NCBI RefSeq assembly: GCF_023016265.1
Contig: NZ_CP095412.1
Span: 186,001 to 250,000, forward strand
DNA from: Blastococcus sp. PRF04-17
Lineage (GTDB): Bacteria; Actinomycetota; Actinomycetes; Mycobacteriales; Geodermatophilaceae
Direction: 5' to 3'
DNA: 64,000 bases
Below the pieces are notes generated by a model. That model was not told the origin of the DNA and searched no databases. It saw only the letters and a program-made list of their open reading frames with translations. The position numbers and the translations under genes are program-made. Numbering within the stretch: position 1 is the stretch's first letter; every line of letters starts with the position of its first letter. Shown here in pieces: positions 35,943 to 46,810 of the stretch.

Positions 35943-36281
35943 ATGCCCGTGGCCTGGAGCCAGCAGTTCCCGCGGCCCCGCAAGCCCGAGCCGGTGCTGA
36001 TCACCGAGGCCCAGCCGAGCCTGGCCGAGCAGCACGACGCACGGAAGAAGCGCTACGCGATCACGATGGGCATCAGGATCGTCTTCATCGTCCTCGCCGC
36101 GGCCTTCTACCAGATCGTCTGGCTGATGCTGATCTTCGCGGTGCTCGGGACCGTGCTGCCCTGGATCGCGGTGATCATGGCCAACGACGCGCCGCCGAAG
36201 AAGAAGCTGCACGTCAACCGGTACGACGCCCGCCCCGACCGGGTGCTGGAGAGCCGCCCCCGCCACGTCATCGACGGCTGA
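35943..36281 (+). CDS. DUF3099 family small membrane protein
   Basis: A 112-residue protein. The N-terminal PVLITEAQPSLAEQHDARKK is the DUF3099 signature, followed by two membrane helices (residues about 40-60 and 62-85) and a basic cytoplasmic tail (PPKKKLHVNRYDARPDRVLE). The function of the family is unknown. AGGGGATGG precedes the ATG. It converges with the pseudouridine kinase gene; in the deposited frame that kinase would run on through this gene on the other strand. In mycobacteria a gene of this family lies near sigB and ideR (from memory). Confidence 0.85.
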   Translation: MPVAWSQQFPRPRKPEPVLITEAQPSLAEQHDARKKRYAITMGIRIVFIVLAAAFYQIVWLMLIFAVLGTVLPWIAVIMANDAPPKKKLHVNRYDARPDRVLESRPRHVIDG

Positions 36282-36284
36282 TCC

Positions 36285-37141
36285 TCACCGGGCTCCCGGC
36301 GGCGCACCACGTCCGCCGCGCGGGCGAGCCCGGCGTCGAGAGCTGACGCCGGCTCCGCGCCCGCCAGCCACGCCGCCAGCAGGGCCGCCGCGAACGCGTC
36401 CCCCGCGCCCGTGGTGTCGACGACGGTCGTCGGGTGCGCCGGCCGGTGGACCAGCACGTCTCCGGAGGCCCACAGGGCACCGTCGGCGCCGAGGCTGACG
36501 GCGACCACGGCGTGCCGGCCGGCCAGCGCGCGCGCCGCGTCGGCCGGGTCGGCGCAACCGCTCAGCAGCCGGGCCTCGTCCGCGTTGGGCAGCAGGAGCG
36601 TCGCGGCCGCCGTGTCCGCGAGCCACCGGTCGACGCCGTAGGCGGCCAGCGGGCCGCTCGAGGCCGGGTCCACCGACACGGTGCGGCCGGCGGCGACCGC
36701 GGCCTCGATCGCTGCGAGACCGGCGTCGCGGGGTCCCGGGTCGAGCAGCGTGTAGCCGGACAGGTGCAGGTGGCCGGCGGAGGGCGTCGGGACGTCCTCG
36801 GGGCGGAGGTGCAGGTTGGCGCCGCGGTCGGCGAGCATGCTGCGCTGCCCACCGGGCTCGACGAGGCTGATGATCGTGCCGGTGGGCACGCCCGGCACCG
36901 TCCTGAGGGCCAGCCGGACCCCGGCCGCGGTGAGCTCCGCGACCAGACCGGCTCCCGGGGCGTCGTCCCCCACGCAGCCCGCGAGGACGACGGGGACACC
37001 GAGCTGCGCCAGGTGCGCGGCGACGTTGGCGCCGGCCCCGCCGCCGCGCGTGCGGATCGCGGCCGGGCGGTCCGAGCCCGGCGCGGGCGCTCCGGCCAGC
37101 ACCGCGACCACGTCGGTGGCGACGTCCCCGACGACGACCAC
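36285..37141 (-). CDS. psuK: PfkB-family sugar kinase, probably pseudouridine kinase
   Basis: A ribokinase-fold kinase of about 286 residues. The start VVVVGDVATDVV and GGGAGANVAAHLAQLG motif are typical, and the active-site Asp lies in the C-terminal signature DTTGAGDAFAAALLAAWLAG near residue 243. The partner psuG lies directly upstream, with a 14-bp gap, so phosphorylation of pseudouridine to its 5'-phosphate is the best role. The frame as given runs on without stop to 36107, antisense to the DUF3099 gene; one added G near 36287-36290 would end the protein at 36285, after RRRGAR. The GTG 37141 is the first conventional start, but an upstream CTG is in frame. Confidence 0.82.
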
Positions 37142-37155
37142 CGGCGGGGTGCCGC

Positions 37156-38073
37156 TCAGCGCGCCGCTCCGGCGAGCGCGCTCGCGATCCGGCCGGCCAG
37201 CTCGGCGTTGCGCAGCACCAGCCGGACGTTGACCGCCAGCGTGGCGCCCCCGCTCTCGCGGTGCAGGTGGTCGAGCACGAAGGGCGTGACGTCCTTGCCG
37301 CGGACCCCGGCCTCCTCGGCAGCGGCGAGGGCCCCGGCGATGACGCGATCGTGCAGCACCGGGTCGAGCTGCTCGTCGAGCGGCAGGGGGTTGGTGACGA
37401 CGACTGCGCCGGGGGCCAGCTCGCGGCGCGCGGCGAAGACCGCGGCGGCCTGCTCGGGGCTGTCGACGGCCCAGTCGAGCGTCGACCCGGAGTCGGCGAC
37501 GTAGAAGCCGGGGAAGGTCGTCGTCCCGTAGCCGACCACGGTCACCGACAGCGACTCGAGCCGCTCCAGGGTGGCCGGCACGTCGAGGATGGACTTGACG
37601 CCGGCGCAGACGACGACGAGCGACGTGCGCGCCAGCGCGGTGAGGTCGGCGGACTCGTCGAAGGTGTCGGCCGCCTGCCGGTGCACCCCGCCGAGGCCGC
37701 CCGTGGCGAAGACCCCGATCCCCGCCGCGGCGGCGAGCAGTGCCGTGCTGGAGACGGTCGTGGCGCCGCTCCGCCCGAGGGCGGCGGCCACGGGCAGGTC
37801 GCGGACGCCCAGCTTGGCCAGGTCGGGGTCGGCGCAGATCCGGTCGACCTCCGCGCCGGTCAGACCGACGTGCGGGACGCCGTCCAGGACGGCGATCGTG
37901 GCCGGCACCGCGCCGCCTCTGCGGACCGCAGCCTCCACCTCGTCGGCGGCGGCCCGGTTGTCCGGCCGCGGCAGGCCGTGGGCCAGCAACGTGCTCTCGA
38001 GGGCGACGACGGGTCGGCCGGCGCTCAGGGCGTCGGCGACCTCGGGGGAGAGGGTGGGGGAACCGTGCGTCAC
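37156..38073 (-). CDS. psuG: Pseudouridine-5'-phosphate glycosidase
   Basis: A 305-residue PsuG enzyme that splits pseudouridine 5'-phosphate into uracil and ribose 5-phosphate. Motifs seen are VALESTLLAHGLPRPDN near residue 22, PATIAVLDGVPHVGLT, KLGVRDLPVAAALGRSGATT (Lys of the active site) and GVFATGGLGGVHRQA. VVCAGVKSILDVPATLE and the metal-site GSTLDWAV context follow. It lies upstream of the PfkB kinase, the usual pair. The GTG at 38073 has CATGAT 6 bases upstream, so the operon is probably leaderless. The divergent DUF3039 gene starts 36 bp away. Confidence 0.93.
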   Translation of the reverse strand: MTHGSPTLSPEVADALSAGRPVVALESTLLAHGLPRPDNRAAADEVEAAVRRGGAVPATIAVLDGVPHVGLTGAEVDRICADPDLAKLGVRDLPVAAALGRSGATTVSSTALLAAAAGIGVFATGGLGGVHRQAADTFDESADLTALARTSLVVVCAGVKSILDVPATLERLESLSVTVVGYGTTTFPGFYVADSGSTLDWAVDSPEQAAAVFAARRELAPGAVVVTNPLPLDEQLDPVLHDRVIAGALAAAEEAGVRGKDVTPFVLDHLHRESGGATLAVNVRLVLRNAELAGRIASALAGAAR

Positions 38074-38079
38074 CCTGAC

Positions 38080-38085
38080 ATCATG
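38080..38085 (-). promoter_or_regulatory. -10 hexamer CATGAT for leaderless psuG
   Basis: On the minus strand CATGAT ends exactly 6 bases before the GTG at 38073. Confidence 0.45.
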
Positions 38086-38108
38086 GTGGGCAGTCGATCA
38101 GGGAGTTC

Positions 38109-38339
38109 ATGGTGAGTCAGAGCGACATCCTCGAGCGGCCCGACGTCCGCGAGGGCGACACCGGCAACGCCAACGAGGTCTTCCACTACGTGAAGAAGAA
38201 CAAGATCGCCGAGAGCGCCGTCATGGGCACCCTGGTCGAGGCGTTGTGCGGCGAGGTCTTCCCGGTCACCAAGACCGCCAAGCCCGGCAGCCCCGTCTGC
38301 CCGGCCTGCAAGGAGATCTACGACCAGCTGCGCAAGTAG
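38109..38339 (+). CDS. DUF3039 family protein
   Basis: A 76-residue actinobacterial protein of the DUF3039 family. It has HYVKKNKIAESAVMGTLVEA followed by ALCGE and VCPACKEIYDQL, so three cysteines could form a small zinc site with another residue. Its function is unknown. GGGAG precedes the ATG at 38109. It is divergent from psuG and converges with the YihY gene; the 186 bp between them are filled by palindromic repeats. A DUF3039 gene lies close to a YihY gene in mycobacteria too (from memory). Confidence 0.88.
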   Translation: MVSQSDILERPDVREGDTGNANEVFHYVKKNKIAESAVMGTLVEALCGEVFPVTKTAKPGSPVCPACKEIYDQLRK

Positions 38340-38360
38340 CAGGGGAGCGTCACCCCGGTT

Positions 38361-38525
38361 CGGTTCGAGTGGACCCCGGAGGGGTCCGCGCAGGACCGAA
38401 GGACGCGCTCGTCGCAGCAGGGGACGGCTCCTGCCCGCGGTGCGGTCCGGAGGACCGCGATGTCATAGCGGTGCGGTCCGGAGGACCGCGATGTCATAGC
38501 GGTGCGGTCCGGAGGACCGCAATTA
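38361..38525. repeat. Palindromic repeat array between DUF3039 and YihY genes
   Basis: A left part (38361-38438) contains the hairpin GGACCCCGGAGGGGTCC and resembles, on the opposite strand, the 104-bp units near 42.6 kb. The right part has three copies of a 31-bp unit starting at 38439, 38470 and 38501, each with the 17-bp palindrome GCGGTCCGGAGGACCGC; the third copy is incomplete. The stop of the YihY gene follows directly. A bidirectional terminator role is likely. Confidence 0.85.
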
Positions 38526-39599
38526 TCAGAGCAGCCCGAGCCGGCGGGCCTCGGCCTCGAGCTTGGCCTGGCGGCGCTTCCGGCGGCGCTGCTCGTGGCG
38601 GCGCAGCGGCGCCGGCCAGCGCTCCTGGATCGCGGCGTTGAGTTCGGCGCCCAGCAGCACGGCCATGCCGAAGGAGAAGCAGAACAGCAGCGCGCCGATC
38701 GGGGCCGCCAGGGCTCCGTAGGGCAGCGCGGTGATGAGGATGTCCCCGACGTAGGCACGCAGCAGCAGGGCGGCGACGAGGAAGAACCCCAGGGCCAGCA
38801 ACGCCCCGGGCAGGTGCCGCCGCCAGGGCAGCCGGTCGGCCAGGACGACGTGGTAGAAGCTCGTGAGCGCCAGCAGCAGGCCGACCAGCACCAGCGGCCA
38901 GTAGACGGCGTTGACCAGCACGGCCGCCGTGGCGCGCCAGTCCTGGGGCAGCATGCCCACCAGCACCTCGCGGCCGAGGACGAGGAGCGGCAGGGTCAGC
39001 ACCGCCATGCCCAGGCCGACGACGAACAGCCACAGCGCCTTGAGCCGGGTGCGGATCGGCCCGCGGACGTCGCGCTGGTCGTAGGCGATGACGATCGTGT
39101 TCATGAAGGTGGCGGTCGCCGACGATCCTGCCCACAGGGACAGCAGGAACCCGAGACTCAGCAGGTCGAGGCGGCCCGAGCCGAGGATCTCGTTGAGGGT
39201 CGGCGCCACGAGGTCGTCGACGACGTCGGACGTGAGGACCTCGGCCGACACGTTCAGCAGCTGGTCCTCGATCTGGCGGACCGAGTCGCCGCCGATGAAG
39301 GAGCTCAGGTAGCCCAGCGACCCGAGCAGCCCGATCAGCAGCGGCGGTACGGACAGGATCTGCCAGAACGCCGCCTCGGCGGAGAGGCCGAGGATGCGGT
39401 CCTGCCAGGCCTTGGCCAGCGCCCGGCCCAGCACCTGCAGCGGCACCCGGATGGGCGCGGGCCAGGAGGCCAGACGACCGCCGGGAGAGGCTCCGTCCTG
39501 GTCCGCGGCGGGCCTTCCGTCCGCCACGTGCGGTGCGGTCGTGCGCAACGCCTCGCCGCCGGCGGGCGCCGGCGACCCGCTGGGCAGGACCGTGCTCAT
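38526..39599 (-). CDS. YihY/BrkB family membrane protein
   Basis: A 357-residue YihY-type protein. After a 40-residue soluble start, the family opening ALAKAWQDRILGLSAEAAFW precedes six helices (SVPPLLIGLLGSLGYL, LSLGFLLSLWAGSSATATFM, LWLFVVGLGMAVLTLPLLVL and later ones). The segment SLWAGSSATATFMNTIVIAYD is the conserved family core. A highly basic tail (LRRHEQRRRKRRQAKLEAEA) ends it. Members were once misnamed ribonuclease BN; the role is unknown, possibly transport. The ATG at 39599 has CACACT 6 bases upstream, so it is probably leaderless. Confidence 0.88.
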   Translation of the reverse strand: MSTVLPSGSPAPAGGEALRTTAPHVADGRPAADQDGASPGGRLASWPAPIRVPLQVLGRALAKAWQDRILGLSAEAAFWQILSVPPLLIGLLGSLGYLSSFIGGDSVRQIEDQLLNVSAEVLTSDVVDDLVAPTLNEILGSGRLDLLSLGFLLSLWAGSSATATFMNTIVIAYDQRDVRGPIRTRLKALWLFVVGLGMAVLTLPLLVLGREVLVGMLPQDWRATAAVLVNAVYWPLVLVGLLLALTSFYHVVLADRLPWRRHLPGALLALGFFLVAALLLRAYVGDILITALPYGALAAPIGALLFCFSFGMAVLLGAELNAAIQERWPAPLRRHEQRRRKRRQAKLEAEARRLGLL

Positions 39600-39605
39600 C
39601 CGCTC

Positions 39606-39611
39606 AGTGTG
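39606..39611 (-). promoter_or_regulatory. -10 hexamer CACACT for leaderless YihY gene
   Basis: On the minus strand CACACT ends exactly 6 bases before the ATG at 39599. Confidence 0.45.
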
Positions 39612-39682
39612 CACGCCGGACGTCGTCCCCCGTGCCCGAGCAGGTGGGACGCGCCCGACTCGCCCGGTCGGCGGGACCGGGT

Positions 39683-42009
39683 TCAGTCGGTGGGCGTCTC
39701 GGCGGGCGGTGTGGTGTCCGCTGCCGGCGGGACGCACCGGATGATCGGCTCGGCCGCGTACCGGGTGTAGAACTCCTCCCGCTTGACCTCCGCACCCGAT
39801 GCCAGGTCGCGGAAGACCCGGGTGACGGTGATGTCGAAGCCGGTGGAGCCACCCTGCGGGCTGCAGTTGCCGTCGTCCGGCTTCTCCTGGACGACGGGGG
39901 AGCGGTGGTTGTAGCGGTCGCTGCTGATCGACTGGATCTCGTAGCGCTTGGTCCCGTAGAAGGTGACGGTGATCGTCCCCGGCGTCCAGGTAGTGTCGAT
40001 GTAGACGCCGGTGTCGCTGTCGTTCTTCCACACCAGGTCGATCGAGTCGTAGTAGACCGTCGCCTCGCGCCCGGCCGGGTACCGGCTGATGTAGTAGCTG
40101 TGCGGCTTGTGGAACACGTCCTCGAGGCCGGAGAAGAACACCGCGTTGAACATCGTGGTGGCGAACTGGCTGATCCCGCCGCCGACCGCGGTCGTGAACT
40201 CGCCGTTGTTGATGACGCCGGCCTCGACGTAGCCCTGCGCCGTGCCCCGGGGGCCGGTGAAACCGTTGAGGCTGAACGTCTCGCCCGGCAGGACGACGTG
40301 ACCGTCGACCTCCGCGGCGACGACCCGGATGTTCTCGCCGCTGTTGGGGTTGCCGATGTTCGTCGTGAAGCTGCCGATCTCCTCCTTGATGCCGAGGGCC
40401 TGCGCCTCTTCGGTGGTCAGATCGGCGGGCACGGGTCCGAGCGTCGCGGTGACGGTCCGGTCCTCGGTCCGGGTGAGGACGGGCAGCAGCTGCTCGGCCA
40501 GCGTCGCGGGCGCGACGCCGGTGCCGTCCACCGAGGGGACGACGGTGACCGCCCCGCCGGAGATCTCGAAGCGGGCGTCCCGGGCGCCGCTGCCGAACAC
40601 GTCGAGCTCGTCCCCCAGGGCCGCCTCCAGCTTGGCGGGGTCGATGCCGACGGCCAGGACGCCGTCCTCCTGGGGTGTGAACGTGAGCGAGGCCGCGATC
40701 GCGGCGACCGACACCTCGGCGGTGTCCGGCTTCCCCTCGACGACCACCGAGACCGGCGCCGAGAGCGCCGGCGTCACGGTCTCGTCGAGCACCCGCTGCG
40801 CCTCGGCGGCGTCCACGTTCACCGGGGTGACGTCGACCGGCAGCTCGATCGGCGTGGCCGGGTCGGCGCCGGTCTGCAGCGCGTCGAAGACCGCCTCGGC
40901 GGCGCCCTCGCGGTCGAGGGAGCGCCCGTCGGCCGGTTCGGTGACCGTCGGCGTCGTGCCCTCGATGACGATCGAGGCGTCGACGGGGGCCCGGTCGACC
41001 TGTTGGGCGAGCGTGTCGATCTGGGCGGCGAGCGCGGTCTCCTCGCCGGTGAACGTGGGCTCGACCTCACGGTCGCGGAAGAAGCTGGTCAGCCGGGTCC
41101 ACGGGTTGAGCGGCTGGTCGTCGGCCGCGTCGATCGTGGCGTCGACGTCCAGCGAGATCCCGGCGGTCAGGGGGAGAACGGTGCCGTCACGTCGTCGGCC
41201 CGCACCTGGTGCTCGGCCTCGACGCGAGGGGCCAGCTCCTGCTCGAGCACGCTCGCAGCGGCAGCGGGGGACAGGCCGCTGATGTCCACGCCGGCGACGA
41301 CGGTGGAGCGCGGGATCTCGCCGTCGGAGACGAGCAGGTCGGCCCCGTACGCGGTGCCGAGCAACACCAGGGCGCCGGCCGGCACGAGGACGGCGCGTCG
41401 CCGCCACCACGGTCCACGCGGTCCCTCCCCGGCCGGGTCCGCGCCGGGAGGCGGGCCGTCGGTGGAGTCGAGCTCGGCGGTGGCCGGTGCGCCGGCCGCC
41501 TCGGCCGGTGCCTGCGCGGCCGTCGGCGCGGGATCGGACAGGTCGTAGGCCTCGGTGCGGTAGTCGTCGTCGGCCGGCGGCTCGGCCGCGGCGGCCGTGC
41601 CGGCCGGTGCCGGAGGCACGGCGTGAGCGGGTCCGGCGTCCGGGGGTCCGGCGTCTGCGGGCCCGCCGTCCGCGGGCCCGCCGTCCGGGCGCCCGGCGTC
41701 CAGGGGCCCGTCGGGTGCGCCGAGGAGCCAGTCGCGCGTCACGGGCCGGGTGTCGTCGTCCATCTCGTCGTCGGGCGCGGGCGGCGCCGGCGAGGGGCGC
41801 ATGTCCGGGGCGTCGCCGCGCATGCGCACGGTCTCGTCGGACGCACGCTCGTGGCGCACCGTGTCGTCACTCAGCACAGGACGCTGCGTCATGGGGGAGT
41901 CCTCCGGTGTCCGTGGACCGGCGGTCCCCGAGAACGACGGAGCCGCCGGCCCTCCACCCGCACGAGGCGGAACGGAGGACGCGGCGGCGTCGTCGGGTGA
42001 GGCGGTCAT
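39683..42009 (-). CDS. VanW-family envelope protein, frame broken by one base
   Basis: A protein of about 775 residues when restored. A long Pro/Asp/Ala-rich cytoplasmic N-terminus (1-200, with a GGPADGGPADAGPPDAGPA repeat) precedes one membrane helix (VLVPAGALVLLGTAYGADLL). Outside are peptidoglycan-binding-4-like domains (VDISGLSPAAAASVLEQEL; IELPVDVTP) and the VanW domain (NSGENIRVVAAEVDG, GETFSLNGFTGPRG, AVGGGISQFATTMFNAVFFS). Adding one G in the run at 41170-41174 joins the halves. Its role at the cell wall is inferred from the family; vancomycin resistance should not be assumed. The ATG at 42009 is the first start; an ATG at MTQRPVL is an alternative. Confidence 0.83.
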
Positions 42010-42033
42010 CGCGGCGCGACGATATCGCCTTCC

Positions 42034-42258
42034 TCACGCAGTGACGCGCTGCTCGCCGTCTGTGTCGATGATGTCGACGGCGATGTCGCGGAGCTTGCCC
42101 TCGTACTCACGTGCGTGGTGGCCGCAGAACACGAGGTCACTGCCGTTGGCCAGAACCACTCGCACCTTGGCCAGGGCCCCACAGCGGTCGCAGTGGAAAG
42201 GAACGACGAGGTCGTCGGTGGGCGGGGTCGTCGTCAGCGTCGGGGTCATCTGGCTCAT
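42034..42258 (-). CDS. DUF7455 family small zinc-binding protein
   Basis: A 74-residue protein with the pattern HCDRCGALAKVRVVLANGSD then FCGHHAREYEGKL. The CxxC and CGHH residues should hold a zinc ion, as in the small actinobacterial DUF7455 proteins found near the principal sigma gene. Its role is unknown. ATG 42258 is chosen; an adjacent GTG at 42261 is also in frame. The 341 bases upstream (42259-42599) contain no gene I can support and should hold its promoter; I could not choose a convincing one. Confidence 0.78.
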   Translation of the reverse strand: MSQMTPTLTTTPPTDDLVVPFHCDRCGALAKVRVVLANGSDLVFCGHHAREYEGKLRDIAVDIIDTDGEQRVTA

Positions 42259-42599
42259 CACTCGCTCTCTACCGCACGGACCCGCGGCTGCGGATCGGCC
42301 TCCTGCACAGCGCCAGGATGGCCCCTCGTGTTCCCGTTCCGAACCCCTGTGACCATGGACTCGCCGAAAGAGATGAGTCCGTGATGCACGTGGCTCGTGG
42401 TGGAGCGGGCTCAGCAGGGGACCGTCTGGGTGGTTCGGGTGGTGCACGTGCTGGTGGTCAGTCCGCCGCCCCGAGGTCCGGGACGTCGATGGGTCCGCTG
42501 CTGTCTTGAACGACACCCACGCTACGCCGTCTACCCGGGCGATGTCCGCGCACACCGATCGCAATGACACTGTGACCCTTCCGGGTGCCATCACACGGC

Positions 42600-42807
42600 G
42601 GTCCTCCGGACCGCACCGCGGCCACGAGCCGCCCCCCGGCGGCGTGGAGCCCCGCACTCGCCCCTTCGCGGACCCCTCCGGGGCCCACTCGGGACGACCC
42701 GCCGGTCCTCCGGACCGCCTCGCGGCCACGTGCCGTCCCCCGGCGGCGTGGAGCCCCGCACTCGTCCCTGCGCGGACCCCTCCGGGGCCCACTCGGGACG
42801 ACCCGCC
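42600..42807. repeat. Two tandem 104-bp palindromic units at the hrdB 3' end
   Basis: Units 42600-42703 and 42704-42807 align over their full length with only a handful of differences, and a third unit begins and stops at 42808. Each has two hairpins: GGTCCTCCGGACC and GGACCCCTCCGGGGCCC. The same modules occur at 38361-38525 in the other orientation. The array ends 6 bases from the hrdB stop, so it probably terminates hrdB transcription. Confidence 0.88.
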
Positions 42808-42813
42808 GGTCTC

Positions 42814-44178
<1,365 letters not shown>

Positions 44179-44507
44179 TCAGGTTCCTTCCCGTGCTGGG
44201 TTCGTTCCCCGGAGGGCCGTCTGGTCCTCGGGCAGCGGCTCCGGTCCACGTCCTGGGCAGACGGGGGACCCGGCAGACCGGCGCGGCGTTTCACCGCTGG
44301 ACGGGCAGGGGATCCCTCCCGGCTGGAGGGCGACGGGCTGGGGCGTCCTCATTGTAACGACGTGCGCGGGCGAAGCCACCGCCTCGGTTCCGTCAACCTC
44401 GCTCCCACGAGGCGTCCGGCGAGCTCGGTGCGGGGGATCGGCCCGATGGCTGCATCGGCCGGAACCCCGCCCGGCTGAAGCGCCCCGCCTCAGGGTTCAC
44501 TCGCCCC
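44179..44507 (-). other. Intergenic region upstream of sigA, with promoter
   Basis: No gene is supported here. On the minus strand TACAAT at 44351-44356 is a good -10 box, but no clear -35 is visible at 17-18 bases upstream. It would give a leader of about 165 bases. The part from 44360 to 44507 lies just past the ppgK stop and shows no clear terminator hairpin. Confidence 0.55.
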
Positions 44508-45272
<765 letters not shown>

Positions 45273-45279
45273 GGGCGTC

Positions 45280-45285
45280 AGCGTA
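45280..45285 (-). promoter_or_regulatory. -10 hexamer TACGCT for leaderless ppgK
   Basis: On the minus strand TACGCT ends 7 bases before the GTG at 45272. The region where a -35 would lie is occupied by repeat copy A4. Confidence 0.5.
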
Positions 45286-45287
45286 AT

Positions 45288-45349
45288 GAAAGGGCCTTCT
45301 CGCCCCCCAACCGCTCGCACGCTCGCGGTCGGGTCCCTGCGAGAGGGCC
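45288..45349 (+). repeat. Palindromic element copy A4 between divergent ppgK and suhB-like genes
   Basis: A 62-bp copy with outer arms CCTTCTCGC/GCGAGAGGG and loop CTCGCACGCTCG. It lies between the two divergent putative promoters and would occupy the -35 region of ppgK, so a pure terminator role is unlikely here. Confidence 0.85.
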
Positions 45350-45364
45350 GGGACGTGGGCCCGG

Positions 45365-45370
45365 CAGGAT
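45365..45370 (+). promoter_or_regulatory. -10 hexamer CAGGAT for leaderless suhB-like gene
   Basis: CAGGAT ends exactly 6 bases before the GTG at 45377, with no Shine-Dalgarno sequence. Confidence 0.5.
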
Positions 45371-45376
45371 GACCGC

Positions 45377-46201
45377 GTGAGCGCATCCGCCGCCGATCCG
45401 CGTGCCCTGCTCGATCTCGCCGTAGCCGTCGCCCGGGAGGCGGCCGAGCTGGTCCGCCGGGGCCGGGCGTCGGCCGCCGACTCCGTCGACGTCAAGTCCA
45501 GCCCGGTCGACGTCGTCACCGCCGTCGACAAGGCCAGCGAGGAGCTGATCGTGGGGCGGCTGCTGACCGCGCGCCCGGACGACGGCGTGCTGGGGGAGGA
45601 GGGTGCGTCCCGCCCGGGCACCAGCGGCGTCCGGTGGGTCGTCGACCCGATCGACGGCACCGTGAACTTCCTCTACGACTTCCCGGCGTACGCCGTCTCG
45701 ATCGCCGCCGAGGTCGACGGCGTCGTGCGGGCGGGCGTCGTCCTCAACGTGGCGACCGGCGAGACCTTCACCGCCGTCTCGGGGGAGGGCGCCCAGCTCG
45801 ACGCTCCCGGCAGGCCGGACCCGGTCCGGCTGCACGGCAGCCGGCCGGCGTCGCTCGAGCAGACGCTGGTCGCGACCGGCTTCGGCTACCAGGTGGAGCA
45901 GCGCCGCGCCCAGGGCGCGGTGGTGGCCCAGCTCGTGACGCGGGTGCGCGACATCCGGCGCAACGGCAGCGCCGCGCTGGACCTGTGCTCCGCGGCGGCC
46001 GGGCGCGTCGACGCCTACTACGAGCTGGATCTCAACCCCTGGGACCACGGGGCCGGCGCGCTGATCGCCGCCGAGGCCGGGCTGGTCCTCGCCGGCCTGG
46101 ACGGCCGGCCGTTCGCCGAACCGATGGCGATCGCGGTGGCCCCCTCGATCGCGGAGCCGTTCCTCGAGCTGCTCAGCCACCTGCACGCCGCGGCCGGCTA
46201 G
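45377..46201 (+). CDS. suhB: Inositol monophosphatase family protein
   Basis: A 274-residue metal-dependent phosphatase. The metal-binding motifs are GEEGAS near residue 74, the signature WVVDPIDGTVNFLYDFPAYA near residue 91, and DLNPWDHGAGALIAAEAG near residue 220. VKSSPVDVVTAVDKASEE at residues 39-56 is the usual N-terminal substrate-side motif. Substrates may be inositol-1-phosphate or related sugar phosphates. The name follows the M. tuberculosis locus order (ppgK, suhB, cei) from memory. It is leaderless and overlaps the convergent cei-like gene by 4 bp. Confidence 0.92.
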   Translation: MSASAADPRALLDLAVAVAREAAELVRRGRASAADSVDVKSSPVDVVTAVDKASEELIVGRLLTARPDDGVLGEEGASRPGTSGVRWVVDPIDGTVNFLYDFPAYAVSIAAEVDGVVRAGVVLNVATGETFTAVSGEGAQLDAPGRPDPVRLHGSRPASLEQTLVATGFGYQVEQRRAQGAVVAQLVTRVRDIRRNGSAALDLCSAAAGRVDAYYELDLNPWDHGAGALIAAEAGLVLAGLDGRPFAEPMAIAVAPSIAEPFLELLSHLHAAAG

Positions 46202-46731
46202 CAGGCGGCGGCTTCCTCCGGGGGCACGAGCGCCGCGGCGACCTCCTCCGGGGTGGCCAGCGTGCTGAACTCGGGCCCGACGACGACGTCGACCTGCGCG
46301 GTGGCGCGGGTGTCGAGGAAGTCGCCGGCCCCGGGCAGGAAGACCCGGACGAACTCGGCGGCCTCGGAGCCGCGGGGACCGTGCCGCAGCTCGCCCACGC
46401 CGGTGACCTCGCGGCCGGTGTCGTCGTTGCCCACCTCGTCGACGACGAAGCCGCGCGCGGCCAGCGCCTCGCCCACCTGACTGGCCAGGCCCGCGGTGTC
46501 GGTCGCGTTGAGGACGCGCAGGTTGACCGTGGCGGGGTCAAGGGACGGCGGGGCCGCCTCGGCCGTCTCGCAGGCGGCCTCCTCCTCGGCGGCCCTCTTC
46601 TCCTCGGTGCGGAGCACGTTCCACCACACGCCGGCGGCCGCGATGGCGAGCACCAGGAGGAAGATCAGCGGGGGGATCGGGCGGCGGCCGCTGCGCGGGC
46701 GCACCGGCGGGCGTTCGGTCCGCAGCGCCAC
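46198..46731 (-). CDS. LytR C-terminal domain envelope protein (Cei-like)
   Basis: A 177-residue membrane-anchored protein: a basic N-terminus, one membrane helix (PPLIFLLVLAIAAAGVWWNV) and an Arg/Glu-rich linker. An external LytR_C domain (PF13399) follows from about residue 65 (TVNLRVLNATDTAGLASQVG, EALAARGFVVDEVGND). The domain lacks the LCP catalytic part. The corresponding M. tuberculosis gene, Cei, is linked to cell-envelope integrity, and its place beside the inositol phosphatase agrees (from memory). Two Cys (EAACET and the final Cys) could pair. It is convergent with the suhB-like gene. Confidence 0.83.
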   Translation of the reverse strand: MALRTERPPVRPRSGRRPIPPLIFLLVLAIAAAGVWWNVLRTEEKRAAEEEAACETAEAAPPSLDPATVNLRVLNATDTAGLASQVGEALAARGFVVDEVGNDDTGREVTGVGELRHGPRGSEAAEFVRVFLPGAGDFLDTRATAQVDVVVGPEFSTLATPEEVAAALVPPEEAAAC

Positions 46732-46810
46732 GGTCCCACTCCTCGACGTCGTCGCGAGGCCGCTGCGGGTGGCAGGCGGCTCGTCCGGAGTCTAGGGTCG
46801 CCGCCCCGCG

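Noticed and set aside
38439-38525. CRISPR-like array of 31-bp repeats
   Set aside because: The three units are contiguous tandem repeats with no unique spacers and each is a palindrome; no cas genes are in the window.
39683-42009. VanW as evidence of vancomycin resistance
   Set aside because: VanH, VanA or VanX genes are absent; VanW-domain proteins are common in actinobacteria without resistance.
42600-42807. Possible origin or attachment site in the 104-bp units
   Set aside because: No DnaA boxes, integrase gene or tRNA is nearby, and the position 6 bp from the sigA stop fits a terminator better.
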